NCBI GenBank assembly: GCA_029012365.1
Contig: JAQXLY010000019.1
Location: forward strand, 32,561 to 96,560
Source: Lachnospiraceae bacterium
GTDB lineage: Bacteria > Bacillota > Clostridia > Lachnospirales > Lachnospiraceae
Direction: 5' to 3'
DNA length: 64,000 nt
The stretch's first letter is position 1. Each line of letters opens with the position of its first letter. The notes beneath the pieces were generated by a model, which had not been told where the DNA came from, ran no database searches, and saw only the letters and a program-made list of their open reading frames with translations. This document shows positions 53,179-60,127 of the stretch, in pieces. Both the position numbers and the translations under genes were made by a program.

Positions 53179-54858
53179 ATGGTAATTCAAGTCATAACTG
53201 CGCTTGCAGCAGGATTGGGACTCTTTTTGTATGGTATGAAGTTAATGAGCGAGGGCCTTGAAAAAGCCGCCGGAGCCAGACTTCGTAAGATTCTTGAAAT
53301 GGTAACCAAAAATCGTTTTCTCGGAATGATTGTCGGTATTTTGTTTACTGCGGTAGTACAGTCTTCCAGCGCAACAACGGTTCTGGTAGTCAGCTTTGTA
53401 AACGCGGGCCTAATGGATTTGCTTCAGGCAGCCGGTGTTATTCTGGGTGCGAATATCGGTACAACAATCACTGCCCAGTTAATTGCGTTTAATTTAAGTG
53501 ATGTGGCACCGTTTTTCTTAATCGGCGGCGTGGTCATGTTAATGTTCTTTAAACAGCCGATGATTAAGCGAATCGGAGAGGTAGTACTCGGCTTCGGTAT
53601 GCTGTTTTTCGGTATGAGCGTTATGTCGGGCGGTATGGAGACTTTAAAATCTTCTCCGGTAATTGCGGATATTCTAGGTTCTCTTACACATCCGTTTTTT
53701 GCGGTTGCTGTAGGCTTTGTTGTAACAGCAGTGTTACAGAGCTCGTCCGCTACGGTCGGTATTGTTCTTTTGATGGCTTCCCAGGGGCTGATTCCACTGG
53801 AAATTTGTTTTTATATTATTCTCGGCTGTAATATGGGTTCCTGTGTATCGGCACTTATTGCCAGTATCGGCGGAAAGAAAATGGCAAAGCGTGCGGCTCA
53901 TATCCATTTTATTGTAAACATTGTGGGTTCCGCGGCAATTATGGTAGTTTTGTTCTTCCTGCAGGAGCAGATTTTGAGCTTTATTACGTCCATTTCTACC
54001 GCTATGGGAATTGAGGATGTTTATGTTAACGGTGTCAACGCAAAGATTGCGCGTGATGTGGCAAATACCCACCTGATTTTCAAGGTATTCCAGGTACTGG
54101 TTTGCTTCCCGCTTGCAAAGCCGATTGTGAAGCTTACGTATCTTCTTGTACCGGGTGAGGACAAGAAGGCAGACAACATGCATCTTGAATACATCGGAGA
54201 AAACAGCGTATTCTCCACAACTGCCGCACTTCCGAATATTATCAGTGAGACGACCCGTATGGCAGGAATTGCAATCGACAATCTGTCCAAGGGCATTGAT
54301 GTACTGTTTTCAAAGGATACAAAGGTAATTGAGGAAATCTACGAAACGGAAAAAGCAGTTAATTTCTTAAATGAGGAGATTACAAACTATCTGGTAAAGG
54401 CAAACCAGCTTTCTCTTCCGGTAGAGGACAGAAAGCTTCTCGGCGGTTTGTTCCATGTGGTAAACGATATCGAGCGTATCGGCGACCATGCGGAGAACAT
54501 GGCAGATGCGGCGACGCAGCTGCGAGAGGATAATCTGAGCATCAGTAGCTTTGCGGAAGCCCAGATTCGGGATATGTTCGCAAAGACAAAGACCTTACTC
54601 CGGTATTCTCTGGAGGCCTTTGAAAAGAAGCATGAAGAGCATCTTCGTGATATTCTTGAGCTTGAAGAGGAAATCGACGAGGAAGAGCGCGTTTTACAGG
54701 AGAGCCATGTTGAGAGACTGACAAAGGGCGAGTGCGATGCGGAGACAGGTATGATATTTACCGATGTGGTTTCCAATATCGAGCGTGTGGCAGACCATGC
54801 GACCAATATTGCGTTCTCCATTATTACGGATGTACAGAAGACGGATATAAATGATTAA
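53179..54858 (+). CDS. Na/Pi cotransporter with C-terminal PhoU-like domain
   Basis: Membrane transporter of 559 residues. The two inverted Na/Pi repeats are marked by the paired motifs QSSSATTVLVVSFVNAGLM (about residue 55) and QSSSATVGIVLLMASQGLI (about residue 190), within eight to nine helices up to about residue 330. The cytoplasmic C-terminal half (about 345-555) is a PhoU-like helical domain with the motif VNDIERIGDHAENMAD and, again, VSNIERVADHATNIA. It likely takes up or exports phosphate with sodium. It sits between ribF and ylxM and seems to be an independent insertion in the translation gene block. Confidence 0.92.
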   Translation: MVIQVITALAAGLGLFLYGMKLMSEGLEKAAGARLRKILEMVTKNRFLGMIVGILFTAVVQSSSATTVLVVSFVNAGLMDLLQAAGVILGANIGTTITAQLIAFNLSDVAPFFLIGGVVMLMFFKQPMIKRIGEVVLGFGMLFFGMSVMSGGMETLKSSPVIADILGSLTHPFFAVAVGFVVTAVLQSSSATVGIVLLMASQGLIPLEICFYIILGCNMGSCVSALIASIGGKKMAKRAAHIHFIVNIVGSAAIMVVLFFLQEQILSFITSISTAMGIEDVYVNGVNAKIARDVANTHLIFKVFQVLVCFPLAKPIVKLTYLLVPGEDKKADNMHLEYIGENSVFSTTAALPNIISETTRMAGIAIDNLSKGIDVLFSKDTKVIEEIYETEKAVNFLNEEITNYLVKANQLSLPVEDRKLLGGLFHVVNDIERIGDHAENMADAATQLREDNLSISSFAEAQIRDMFAKTKTLLRYSLEAFEKKHEEHLRDILELEEEIDEEERVLQESHVERLTKGECDAETGMIFTDVVSNIERVADHATNIAFSIITDVQKTDIND

Positions 54859-54866
54859 AAAAATAC

Positions 54867-54895
54867 TTGACAGATACTTCATTATCTGTTACACT
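54867..54895 (+). promoter_or_regulatory. Promoter of ylxM-ffh with internal operator-like dyad
   Basis: Consensus TTGACA (54867-54872), 17-base spacer and TACACT (54890-54895). Between them lies a perfect dyad, ACAGATA (54870-54876) and TATCTGT (54883-54889) with a 6-base centre, overlapping the -35. A bound dimer there would block polymerase, so it is a candidate operator. Confidence 0.8.
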
Positions 54896-54934
54896 ACCAC
54901 CTGTAAAGAAAAAAACTTTACAGGTGGTGTTTTT
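54896..54934 (+). promoter_or_regulatory. 13-bp hairpin over the ylxM ribosome site
   Basis: ACCACCTGTAAAG (54896-54908) and CTTTACAGGTGGT (54916-54928) pair perfectly around a seven-A loop, followed by GTTTTTG. The right arm contains the AGGTGG ribosome site of ylxM. RNA coming from the upstream gene would form the full stem, both hiding the site and resembling a terminator; RNA starting near 54902 would form only the inner eight pairs or so. Confidence 0.8.
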
Positions 54935-54935
54935 G

Positions 54936-55289
54936 ATGGAAGAGGTAAATGAGCTTCTGGAGCTTGCCATGCTGTATGATTTTTACGGTGAGCTGCTGAA
55001 GGAGCATAACAAGCAGATTTTCGAGGACTACATCCTGAATGATTTGTCTCTGTCCGAGATTGCGGATGCGGAAGGGATTACGAGGCAGGGCGTACATGAT
55101 GTGGTGAAGCGTTGCAGTAAGCAGCTGCGTGATTACGAAGAAAAGCTCCATCTGGTAGAAAAGTTTAATAAGACAAAGGAATGTGTCGAAAAGATTAACG
55201 CGCTTTTGGGATACAGTTACGATACAGGGAATCTGGATTTTGTAAAGGAAGCCAGAGGGTTGACCGAGGAGCTTTTGGATTGGTTATAA
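54936..55289 (+). CDS. ylxM: YlxM-family helix-turn-helix protein
   Basis: A 117-residue protein associated with the signal recognition particle genes in Gram-positive bacteria. It has a sigma-70 region-4-like helix-turn-helix, LSLSEIADAEGITRQGVHDVVKR (about residues 32-55), and a helical C-terminal half. The frame is open to TTG 54867, inside the promoter; ATG 54936, 6 bases after CAGGTGGTG, is chosen. Ribosome site lies in a 13-bp hairpin. Gene order ylxM-ffh is conserved in Firmicutes. In Streptococcus YlxM modulates SRP GTPase activity (established there). Confidence 0.92.
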   Translation: MEEVNELLELAMLYDFYGELLKEHNKQIFEDYILNDLSLSEIADAEGITRQGVHDVVKRCSKQLRDYEEKLHLVEKFNKTKECVEKINALLGYSYDTGNLDFVKEARGLTEELLDWL

Positions 55290-55298
55290 GGAGGAGTT

Positions 55299-56639
55299 AT
55301 GGCATTTGACAGCCTTTCGGAAAAGCTGCAGGGGATTTTTAAGAATCTGCGCGGAAAAGGAAGACTTTCCGAGGCAGATGTAAAGGCAGCCCTGAAAGAG
55401 GTTAAGATGGCTCTTTTGGAGGCGGATGTAAATTTCCGTGTAGTAAAGAATTTTGTGAATACCGTAGAAGAGCGTGCCATCGGGCAGGATGTCATGAACA
55501 GCCTGACACCGGGGCAGATGGTAATAAAGATTGTAAACGAGGAAATGGTTTCTTTGCTCGGCTCTGAGACCACGGAGCTTACGTTTCTTCCGGGAAACGA
55601 AATTACAGTCATTATGATGTGCGGCTTACAGGGTGCCGGTAAAACGACCATGGCTGCGAAGCTTGCGGGCCAGTTTAAGAGTAAAGGCAAGCGACCGCTT
55701 CTCGTTGCCTGTGACGTATATCGTCCGGCGGCAATCGACCAGCTCATCATTAACGGTGAGAAGGTAGGCGTGCCGGTATTTACGATGGGAGATAAGAATA
55801 ATCCTGTCGATATTGCAAAGGCTGCCATAGAGCATGCAAGGAAGAATAACAATAACGTAGTTTTGATAGATACCGCAGGACGTCTTCATATTGATGAGGT
55901 GCTGATGGAGGAGCTAAAGCAGATAAAGGCAGCTCTTTCGGTAACAAATACGCTGCTTACCGTAGATGCCATGACCGGTCAGGATGCGGTCAACGTGGCA
56001 GAGACGTTTGAAAAGGAAATCGGAATCACAGGTGTCGTTATCACGAAGCTTGACGGTGATACCAGAGGTGGTGCGGCGCTTTCCATCCGTGCGGTAACGG
56101 GACGTCCGATTCTGTATGCAGGTACGGGCGAGAAGCTGACGGATGTGGAGCAGTTCCATCCGGATCGTATGGCATCCCGTATTCTCGGCATGGGTGATAT
56201 TCTCACTCTGATTGATAAAGCCCAGGCAGAGTTCGATGAGAACAAGGCAAGGGAGATGGAAAAGAAGTTAAAGAAGGCAGAGTTCGACTTTAACGATTTG
56301 CTGGAGCAGACCGAACAAATGAAAAAGATGGGCGGTATCAGCCAGATTATGAACATGCTTCCGGGTGTCGGCAGTCAGTTAAAGGGTGTCGAGTTAAATG
56401 ATGACATGTTCAAGGGTATGGTTGCGATTATCCAGTCCATGACAAAGGAGGAACGCTCCAATCCGGCACTTTTGAATCCTTCCAGAAAGCGTAGAATTGC
56501 TGCCGGAGCCGGTGTGGATATTTCCGAAGTGAACCGTCTGGTAAAGCAGGTGGAAGGTCAGAAAAAGATGATGAAGCAGCTGTCCGGCATGATGGGAGGT
56601 AAAGGCAGACGAGGCTTTAAGCTTCCGTTCGGGTTCTAA
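55299..56639 (+). CDS. ffh: Signal recognition particle GTPase Ffh
   Basis: Targets nascent membrane proteins to the translocon with SRP RNA and FtsY. 446 residues: N domain (1-95), G domain with GLQGAGKTTMAAKLA, DVYRPAAIDQL, DTAGRL, TKLDGD and GTGEKL, and a methionine-rich M domain (about 300-446) with KKMGGISQIMNMLPG and the RKRRIAAGAGVDISEVNRL RNA-binding motif. AAGGAGGAGT precedes ATG by a proper distance, 10 bases after ylxM. SRP RNA is not encoded in this window. Confidence 0.97.
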   Translation: MAFDSLSEKLQGIFKNLRGKGRLSEADVKAALKEVKMALLEADVNFRVVKNFVNTVEERAIGQDVMNSLTPGQMVIKIVNEEMVSLLGSETTELTFLPGNEITVIMMCGLQGAGKTTMAAKLAGQFKSKGKRPLLVACDVYRPAAIDQLIINGEKVGVPVFTMGDKNNPVDIAKAAIEHARKNNNNVVLIDTAGRLHIDEVLMEELKQIKAALSVTNTLLTVDAMTGQDAVNVAETFEKEIGITGVVITKLDGDTRGGAALSIRAVTGRPILYAGTGEKLTDVEQFHPDRMASRILGMGDILTLIDKAQAEFDENKAREMEKKLKKAEFDFNDLLEQTEQMKKMGGISQIMNMLPGVGSQLKGVELNDDMFKGMVAIIQSMTKEERSNPALLNPSRKRRIAAGAGVDISEVNRLVKQVEGQKKMMKQLSGMMGGKGRRGFKLPFGF

Positions 56640-56693
56640 GCGTTTTTCGCTTTGACTATATATGTATTTCAGATTTAAGGAGGTGAAATTGAG

Positions 56694-56939
56694 ATGGCAG
56701 TAAAGATGAGATTAAAGAGAATGGGTCAGAAGAAGGCACCTTTCTATAGAATCGTTGTTGCAGATTCCAGATCTCCGCGTGATGGTAGATTTATCGAGGA
56801 AATCGGTACCTACGATCCGACCAAGGAGCCGAGCGTTTTCAACGTAAACGAGGAGGCTGCGAAGAAGTGGCTTGCTGACGGCGCACAGCCGACCGAGACC
56901 GTTGCAAAGTTATTAAAGAAGGCCGGTATCGAGAAGTAG
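56694..56939 (+). CDS. rpsP: 30S ribosomal protein S16
   Basis: Ribosomal protein of 81 residues, complete: [26 protein letters not shown] is the start pattern, followed by the [15 protein letters not shown] motif and a short lysine-rich end. AAGGAGGTGAAA precedes the ATG. Lies after ffh and before khpA in the order seen across Firmicutes. Confidence 0.98.
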   Translation: MAVKMRLKRMGQKKAPFYRIVVADSRSPRDGRFIEEIGTYDPTKEPSVFNVNEEAAKKWLADGAQPTETVAKLLKKAGIEK

Positions 56940-56990
56940 GAATAGGATGTGCGGGTACGGCAGTATCCGGAAAGGGCAAGGTGTGTAGTA

Positions 56991-57221
56991 ATGAAAGAGT
57001 TAGTGAAGGTTATTGCTATGGCACTTGTAGATAATCCGGAGGCAGTCGAGGTGACCGAGAAGGAAACCGAGAAGTCGATTGTCGTCGAGCTGCGTGTGGC
57101 ACCGGAGGATATGGGGAAAGTAATCGGCAAACAGGGCCGTATTGCAAAAGCTATCCGTACTGTGGTAAAGTCCGCAGCTGCCGGAGACGACAAAAAGGTA
57201 GTCGTTGAAATACTACAATAA
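56991..57221 (+). CDS. khpA: KH-domain RNA-binding protein KhpA
   Basis: Small RNA chaperone with a single KH domain, 76 residues from ATG 56991. The GxxG loop is IGKQGR within GKVIGKQGRIAKAIRTV. KhpA pairs with KhpB/EloR and in streptococci controls cell elongation genes and division. The frame is open to GTG 56949, but the longer form adds a 14-residue Arg-rich piece not usual in the family, and AAGGTGTG lies before ATG 56991. Normally followed immediately by rimM; here a 335-base gap with a terminator and palindrome intervenes. Confidence 0.93.
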   Translation: MKELVKVIAMALVDNPEAVEVTEKETEKSIVVELRVAPEDMGKVIGKQGRIAKAIRTVVKSAAAGDDKKVVVEILQ

Positions 57222-57233
57222 TGCCAATACAGA

Positions 57234-57274
57234 GGGCTGCTTGGTCTTTTTGACCGGGCAGCCCCTTGGGTTTT
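57234..57274 (+). terminator. Terminator after khpA
   Basis: GGGCTGC-TT-GGTC (57234-57246) pairs with GACC-GG-GCAGCCC (57252-57264) through a T-rich 5-base loop, giving about 13 pairs including two G-T; a CTTGGGTTTT tail follows. The poly-T is interrupted, so efficiency is uncertain. Confidence 0.7.
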
Positions 57275-57280
57275 GTACAC

Positions 57281-57414
57281 GCGGGAGCATCGAAATTTCC
57301 TACGAGAACCCGCTCTCGCTCTTGCAGCAACGTAGCGGACACTAAGCTCGAAAACACCTCGCTAAGTGCCAACGTTGCTTTAAGGTTCTCTTTAGGAATT
57401 TTCGATGCTTCCGC
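57281..57414. repeat. 134-nt nested palindromic element between khpA and rimM
   Basis: Outer arms 57281-57310 and 57384-57414 are inverted copies: both read GCGG-R-AGCATCGAAA, then TTCCTA, then GAGAACC, with about four differences. Inside, AGCAACGT (57326-57333) pairs perfectly with ACGTTGCT (57372-57379), and GG(A)CACT-A-AGC (57337-57347) with GCT-A-AGTGCC (57361-57370). The compensating design suggests a folded RNA or a palindromic intergenic repeat. No ORF is contained. The rest of the gap (57415-57556) is AT-rich; TTGACA at 57514 has no good -10. Confidence 0.75.
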
Positions 57415-57556
57415 TTAGGCAAGAAAAGAAGGGCTGCAAGGAAAAAGAACAAGCAGAAAAACGTAAAAATCAAGAAACATATTTAGAATGAATATAAATC
57501 ATATAGATAATAATTGACATAAAGAGACTAAGATTGCGAAAGAAAGGATTCTGTCT

Positions 57557-58072
57557 ATGGATAAAGATAGTATGTTGCGTGTTGGTGTAATTACCACCAC
57601 ACACGGTGTAAAAGGTGAGGTGAAGGTGTACCCGACCACCGATGAGCCGGCTCGTTTTAAGAGGCTAAAGAAGGCTTATTTGGATTTGGGAAGAGAACTG
57701 CTTCCGGTAACCATAGAGGGTGTAAAGTTTTTTAAGCAGATGGTTATCTTGAAGTTTAAGGAGATAGATGATTGTGACAAGGCGGCATTATACCGCAATA
57801 AGGACATTCTCATCGACAGAGAGGATGCCATGCCGCTTGCGGAAAATGAGTTTTATATTTGTGACTTAATCGGGCTTTCGGTAGTGACGGATGAGGGAAA
57901 TACTCTCGGTACGTTAAGCGAGGTGTTACAGACCGGAGCGAATGATGTATTTGAGGTGACGCTTCCGAACAAGGAAACCGTGCTGATTCCGTATATCGAG
58001 GACTGCGTAAAGGAGATTTCTCTGGAGGAAGGGAAAGTAACCGTGCATATTCTGCCGGGGTTATTGGACTAA
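57557..58072 (+). CDS. rimM: Ribosome maturation factor RimM
   Basis: Binds S19 and helps assemble the 30S head. 171 residues: N-terminal beta-barrel starting with LRVGVITTTHGVKGEVKVYPTTD and a C-terminal PRC-barrel with FYICDLIGLSVVTDEGNTLG and VLIPYIEDCVKEISLEEGKV. Both domains are intact. RimM is the last housekeeping gene before the accessory region; trmD and rplS, which normally follow, are not found in the window. Confidence 0.96.
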   Translation: MDKDSMLRVGVITTTHGVKGEVKVYPTTDEPARFKRLKKAYLDLGRELLPVTIEGVKFFKQMVILKFKEIDDCDKAALYRNKDILIDREDAMPLAENEFYICDLIGLSVVTDEGNTLGTLSEVLQTGANDVFEVTLPNKETVLIPYIEDCVKEISLEEGKVTVHILPGLLD

Positions 58073-58140
58073 GGACGCGGCACCGAATCAGTAGAATAAT
58101 TAATTGGAATTTATGAGGATAAATCGGAGGCAAAATAAAA

Positions 58141-58908
58141 GTGGTACGCTTATATGGTAAAGAACCTTATAAAGTGGTCATGGTTCATGGGGGGCCGGGG
58201 GCTATAGGTTCATTAAAAGGATTTTCAAAAGAATTAAGTGAATTGGCTAATATTGGTGTAGTGGAAGCAATTCAGTCGAAATATTCAATTGATGAATTAA
58301 TAGAAGAATTATGTTGTCAAATTAGGAGTAATTGTACTGCTAAGGTATCACTTATAGGTCATTCTTGGGGGGCATGGTTAGTTGCGCTTTTTGCGGAAAA
58401 ATATCCTGAGATGATTGATAATGTAATTATGATCGGAAGTGGCCCGCTTGAAGATAAATATGTTTCAGAGATAGGTTCTCGTAGATTACAAAATTTATCC
58501 GGTGAGGATTGTGCAATATTTCAAAGATTGGTTAAGAATCAAGTAACAGATGAAGACATGGCCAAAATTCCTCAAATACTTGATAAGACAGATAATTATT
58601 GTCTTGAGAATAAAGAGAATCATAAGGCGGACAAAGCAGATAGCGATATGCATAACAAAGTTTGGAGTGAAGCAGCAAAACTAAGGACGGATGGATATTT
58701 ATTGAATTGTTTTAAGAGGATTAAAAGCAGACTGTATTTAATACAAGGAGAATATGATCCGCATCCGGTAAATGGTGTGATGATACCATTACAGGAAAAT
58801 GGGGTCCTATGTGAAACTCATATTTTGAAGAAATGTGGACATAGTCCATTTATGGAAAAATATGCAAAGGATGAATTATATAAAATACTAATTCAAATAA
58901 TTAATTAA
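58141..58908 (+). CDS. Alpha/beta-fold hydrolase
   Basis: A 255-residue hydrolase with a complete catalytic triad: GHSWGAW (nucleophile Ser) near residue 79, the Asp in QGEYDPHPVNG near 218, and the His in KKCGHSPFMEKYA near 239. The early HGGPG motif forms the oxyanion hole and is typical of proline iminopeptidase-like enzymes, so a small amide or ester substrate is likely but unspecified. Start is GTG after CGGAGGCAAAATAAAA. It is AT-richer than rimM and uses more ATA and AAT codons, suggesting transfer. Confidence 0.8.
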   Translation: MVRLYGKEPYKVVMVHGGPGAIGSLKGFSKELSELANIGVVEAIQSKYSIDELIEELCCQIRSNCTAKVSLIGHSWGAWLVALFAEKYPEMIDNVIMIGSGPLEDKYVSEIGSRRLQNLSGEDCAIFQRLVKNQVTDEDMAKIPQILDKTDNYCLENKENHKADKADSDMHNKVWSEAAKLRTDGYLLNCFKRIKSRLYLIQGEYDPHPVNGVMIPLQENGVLCETHILKKCGHSPFMEKYAKDELYKILIQIIN

Positions 58909-58981
58909 ATTCTGATTGCAGAGGTGACGATAAAGCCGCAATTTAGTTGATTTAGAATCGAAATATAGAGAGGTGTAAAAT

Positions 58982-59656
58982 ATGCTAAGGAAAGAAATAA
59001 AAATCAATATAGATGATTTTCCAAGCGAGCTTCATTACATATTCGAAAATACGAGAGTATATGACAGCAGTTCACATCCGTCTATGACGGTGCTGTACAG
59101 CGATAACGGATATTATGTTAAGATAGCCGAAAAAGGCAGTCTTGCAAAGGAAGCGGAAATGGCAAAGCTGTTTGAGCGTAGCGGGATAGGTGTTGATGTC
59201 GTTTCCGTTATTTCAAATACAAAGGACTATATGGTTACAAGACCTGCAAAGGGTGAGGATTGCACACACTATCTGAATAACCCTGAAAAATTGTGCGAAG
59301 TGCTTGCAGAAGCAATGAAATTCTTACATGGCAGACCTATTAAAAATGTTCCCGTTTCTTCGTGTATGGAAACATATGCTGATTTAAGTTTTATAAAGCA
59401 AGACACATTTATACACGGCGATTTTTGCCTGCCGAATATAATACTTGACAATTGGAAATTCAGTACGTTTATTGACTTGGGACTTGCAGGAGCTGGTGAC
59501 AGGCATATAGATATTTACTGGGTGCTTTGGTCCCTTAATCACAATCTGAAAACAGACAGATATACGGATTATTTTCTGGATTTATACGGGAAAGAAAACT
59601 ATGATAAGGATGTTCTTATAAAAGTGGCGGAAATTGAATCGCAGGTGCAATGCTGA
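58982..59656 (+). CDS. Aminoglycoside phosphotransferase-like kinase, shortened
   Basis: A 224-residue protein resembling the APH(3') family, which inactivates aminoglycosides by phosphorylation. The nucleotide lysine in SDNGYYVKI, the glutamate in LAKEAEMAKLF, the catalytic HGDFCLPN and the metal-binding IDLGLAGAGD are all kept. The stretch between LHGRP and HGDFCLPN is about 29 residues, where known APH(3') enzymes have roughly 60-70, so a helical part of the substrate side seems deleted, and the C terminus differs. Activity is therefore doubtful. It could be another small-molecule kinase. Confidence 0.7.
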   Translation: MLRKEIKINIDDFPSELHYIFENTRVYDSSSHPSMTVLYSDNGYYVKIAEKGSLAKEAEMAKLFERSGIGVDVVSVISNTKDYMVTRPAKGEDCTHYLNNPEKLCEVLAEAMKFLHGRPIKNVPVSSCMETYADLSFIKQDTFIHGDFCLPNIILDNWKFSTFIDLGLAGAGDRHIDIYWVLWSLNHNLKTDRYTDYFLDLYGKENYDKDVLIKVAEIESQVQC

Positions 59657-59672
59657 AAGACTGGAGGTTTAG

Positions 59673-60092
59673 GTGATTAAATATGATTTTGCTCTGTCGT
59701 CCGATAACAAAAGCTTAATTAATCGCCCGATTGAGGTGTTTCGTATTTTAGATAGTGGTATGACACTGTATGGCGAGGATTATAAAGATACTATTGAACG
59801 TCCAACACGTGACGATGTATTAGCGAGCGAACGTTTGGAGCAAGCTACGCTGGAAATATTAAGCAAGAGTGACCCTGAATGGTATCAGCAGTATAACAAT
59901 ATGAAGAAGAATCCATCAATTGGGATTTTGACCCAGATTGTTATCACTTCGGCTATGTTAGAATATTTTTATTATACGGATAAGTCCTGTTCAAGCAAGT
60001 ATCAAATATTGAAGCGAATGGAAGAGGATGTGCCGTCCTTACCATATTTGAACTTACTCAAAGTACAGTTTACAAGGGACTACACAGGGTAA
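59673..60092 (+). CDS. Uncharacterised protein, possible nucleotidyltransferase remnant
   Basis: A 139-residue protein starting at GTG after GGAGGTTTAG. The segment IEVFRILDSGMTLYGEDY resembles the stretch after the catalytic core in nucleotidyltransferase-fold proteins (pattern ending in LYGED), and the helical second half fits their C-terminal domain, but the GSxxxG and paired-Asp catalytic motif is missing. It may be a 5'-truncated remnant, or an unrelated family. It ends just where the composition changes to the mobile element, so its 3' end may also have been altered by insertion. Confidence 0.5.
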   Translation: MIKYDFALSSDNKSLINRPIEVFRILDSGMTLYGEDYKDTIERPTRDDVLASERLEQATLEILSKSDPEWYQQYNNMKKNPSIGILTQIVITSAMLEYFYYTDKSCSSKYQILKRMEEDVPSLPYLNLLKVQFTRDYTG

Positions 60093-60095
60093 CGG

Positions 60096-60127
60096 TCTGA
60101 CGGGAGGATTACCGCCCGTCAGATTTT
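60096..60127 (+). terminator. Hairpin at the element boundary
   Basis: TCTGACGGG (60096-60104) pairs perfectly with CCCGTCAGA (60115-60123), followed on the plus strand by TTTT. It overlaps the recombinase stop codon at 60119-60121 and could terminate rightward transcripts of the accessory genes. Being right at the junction, it may also be part of the element end. Confidence 0.6.

Noticed and set aside
55217..55852. Minus-strand frame of 211 codons opposite ffh
   Set aside because: Antisense to the conserved Ffh N and G domains.
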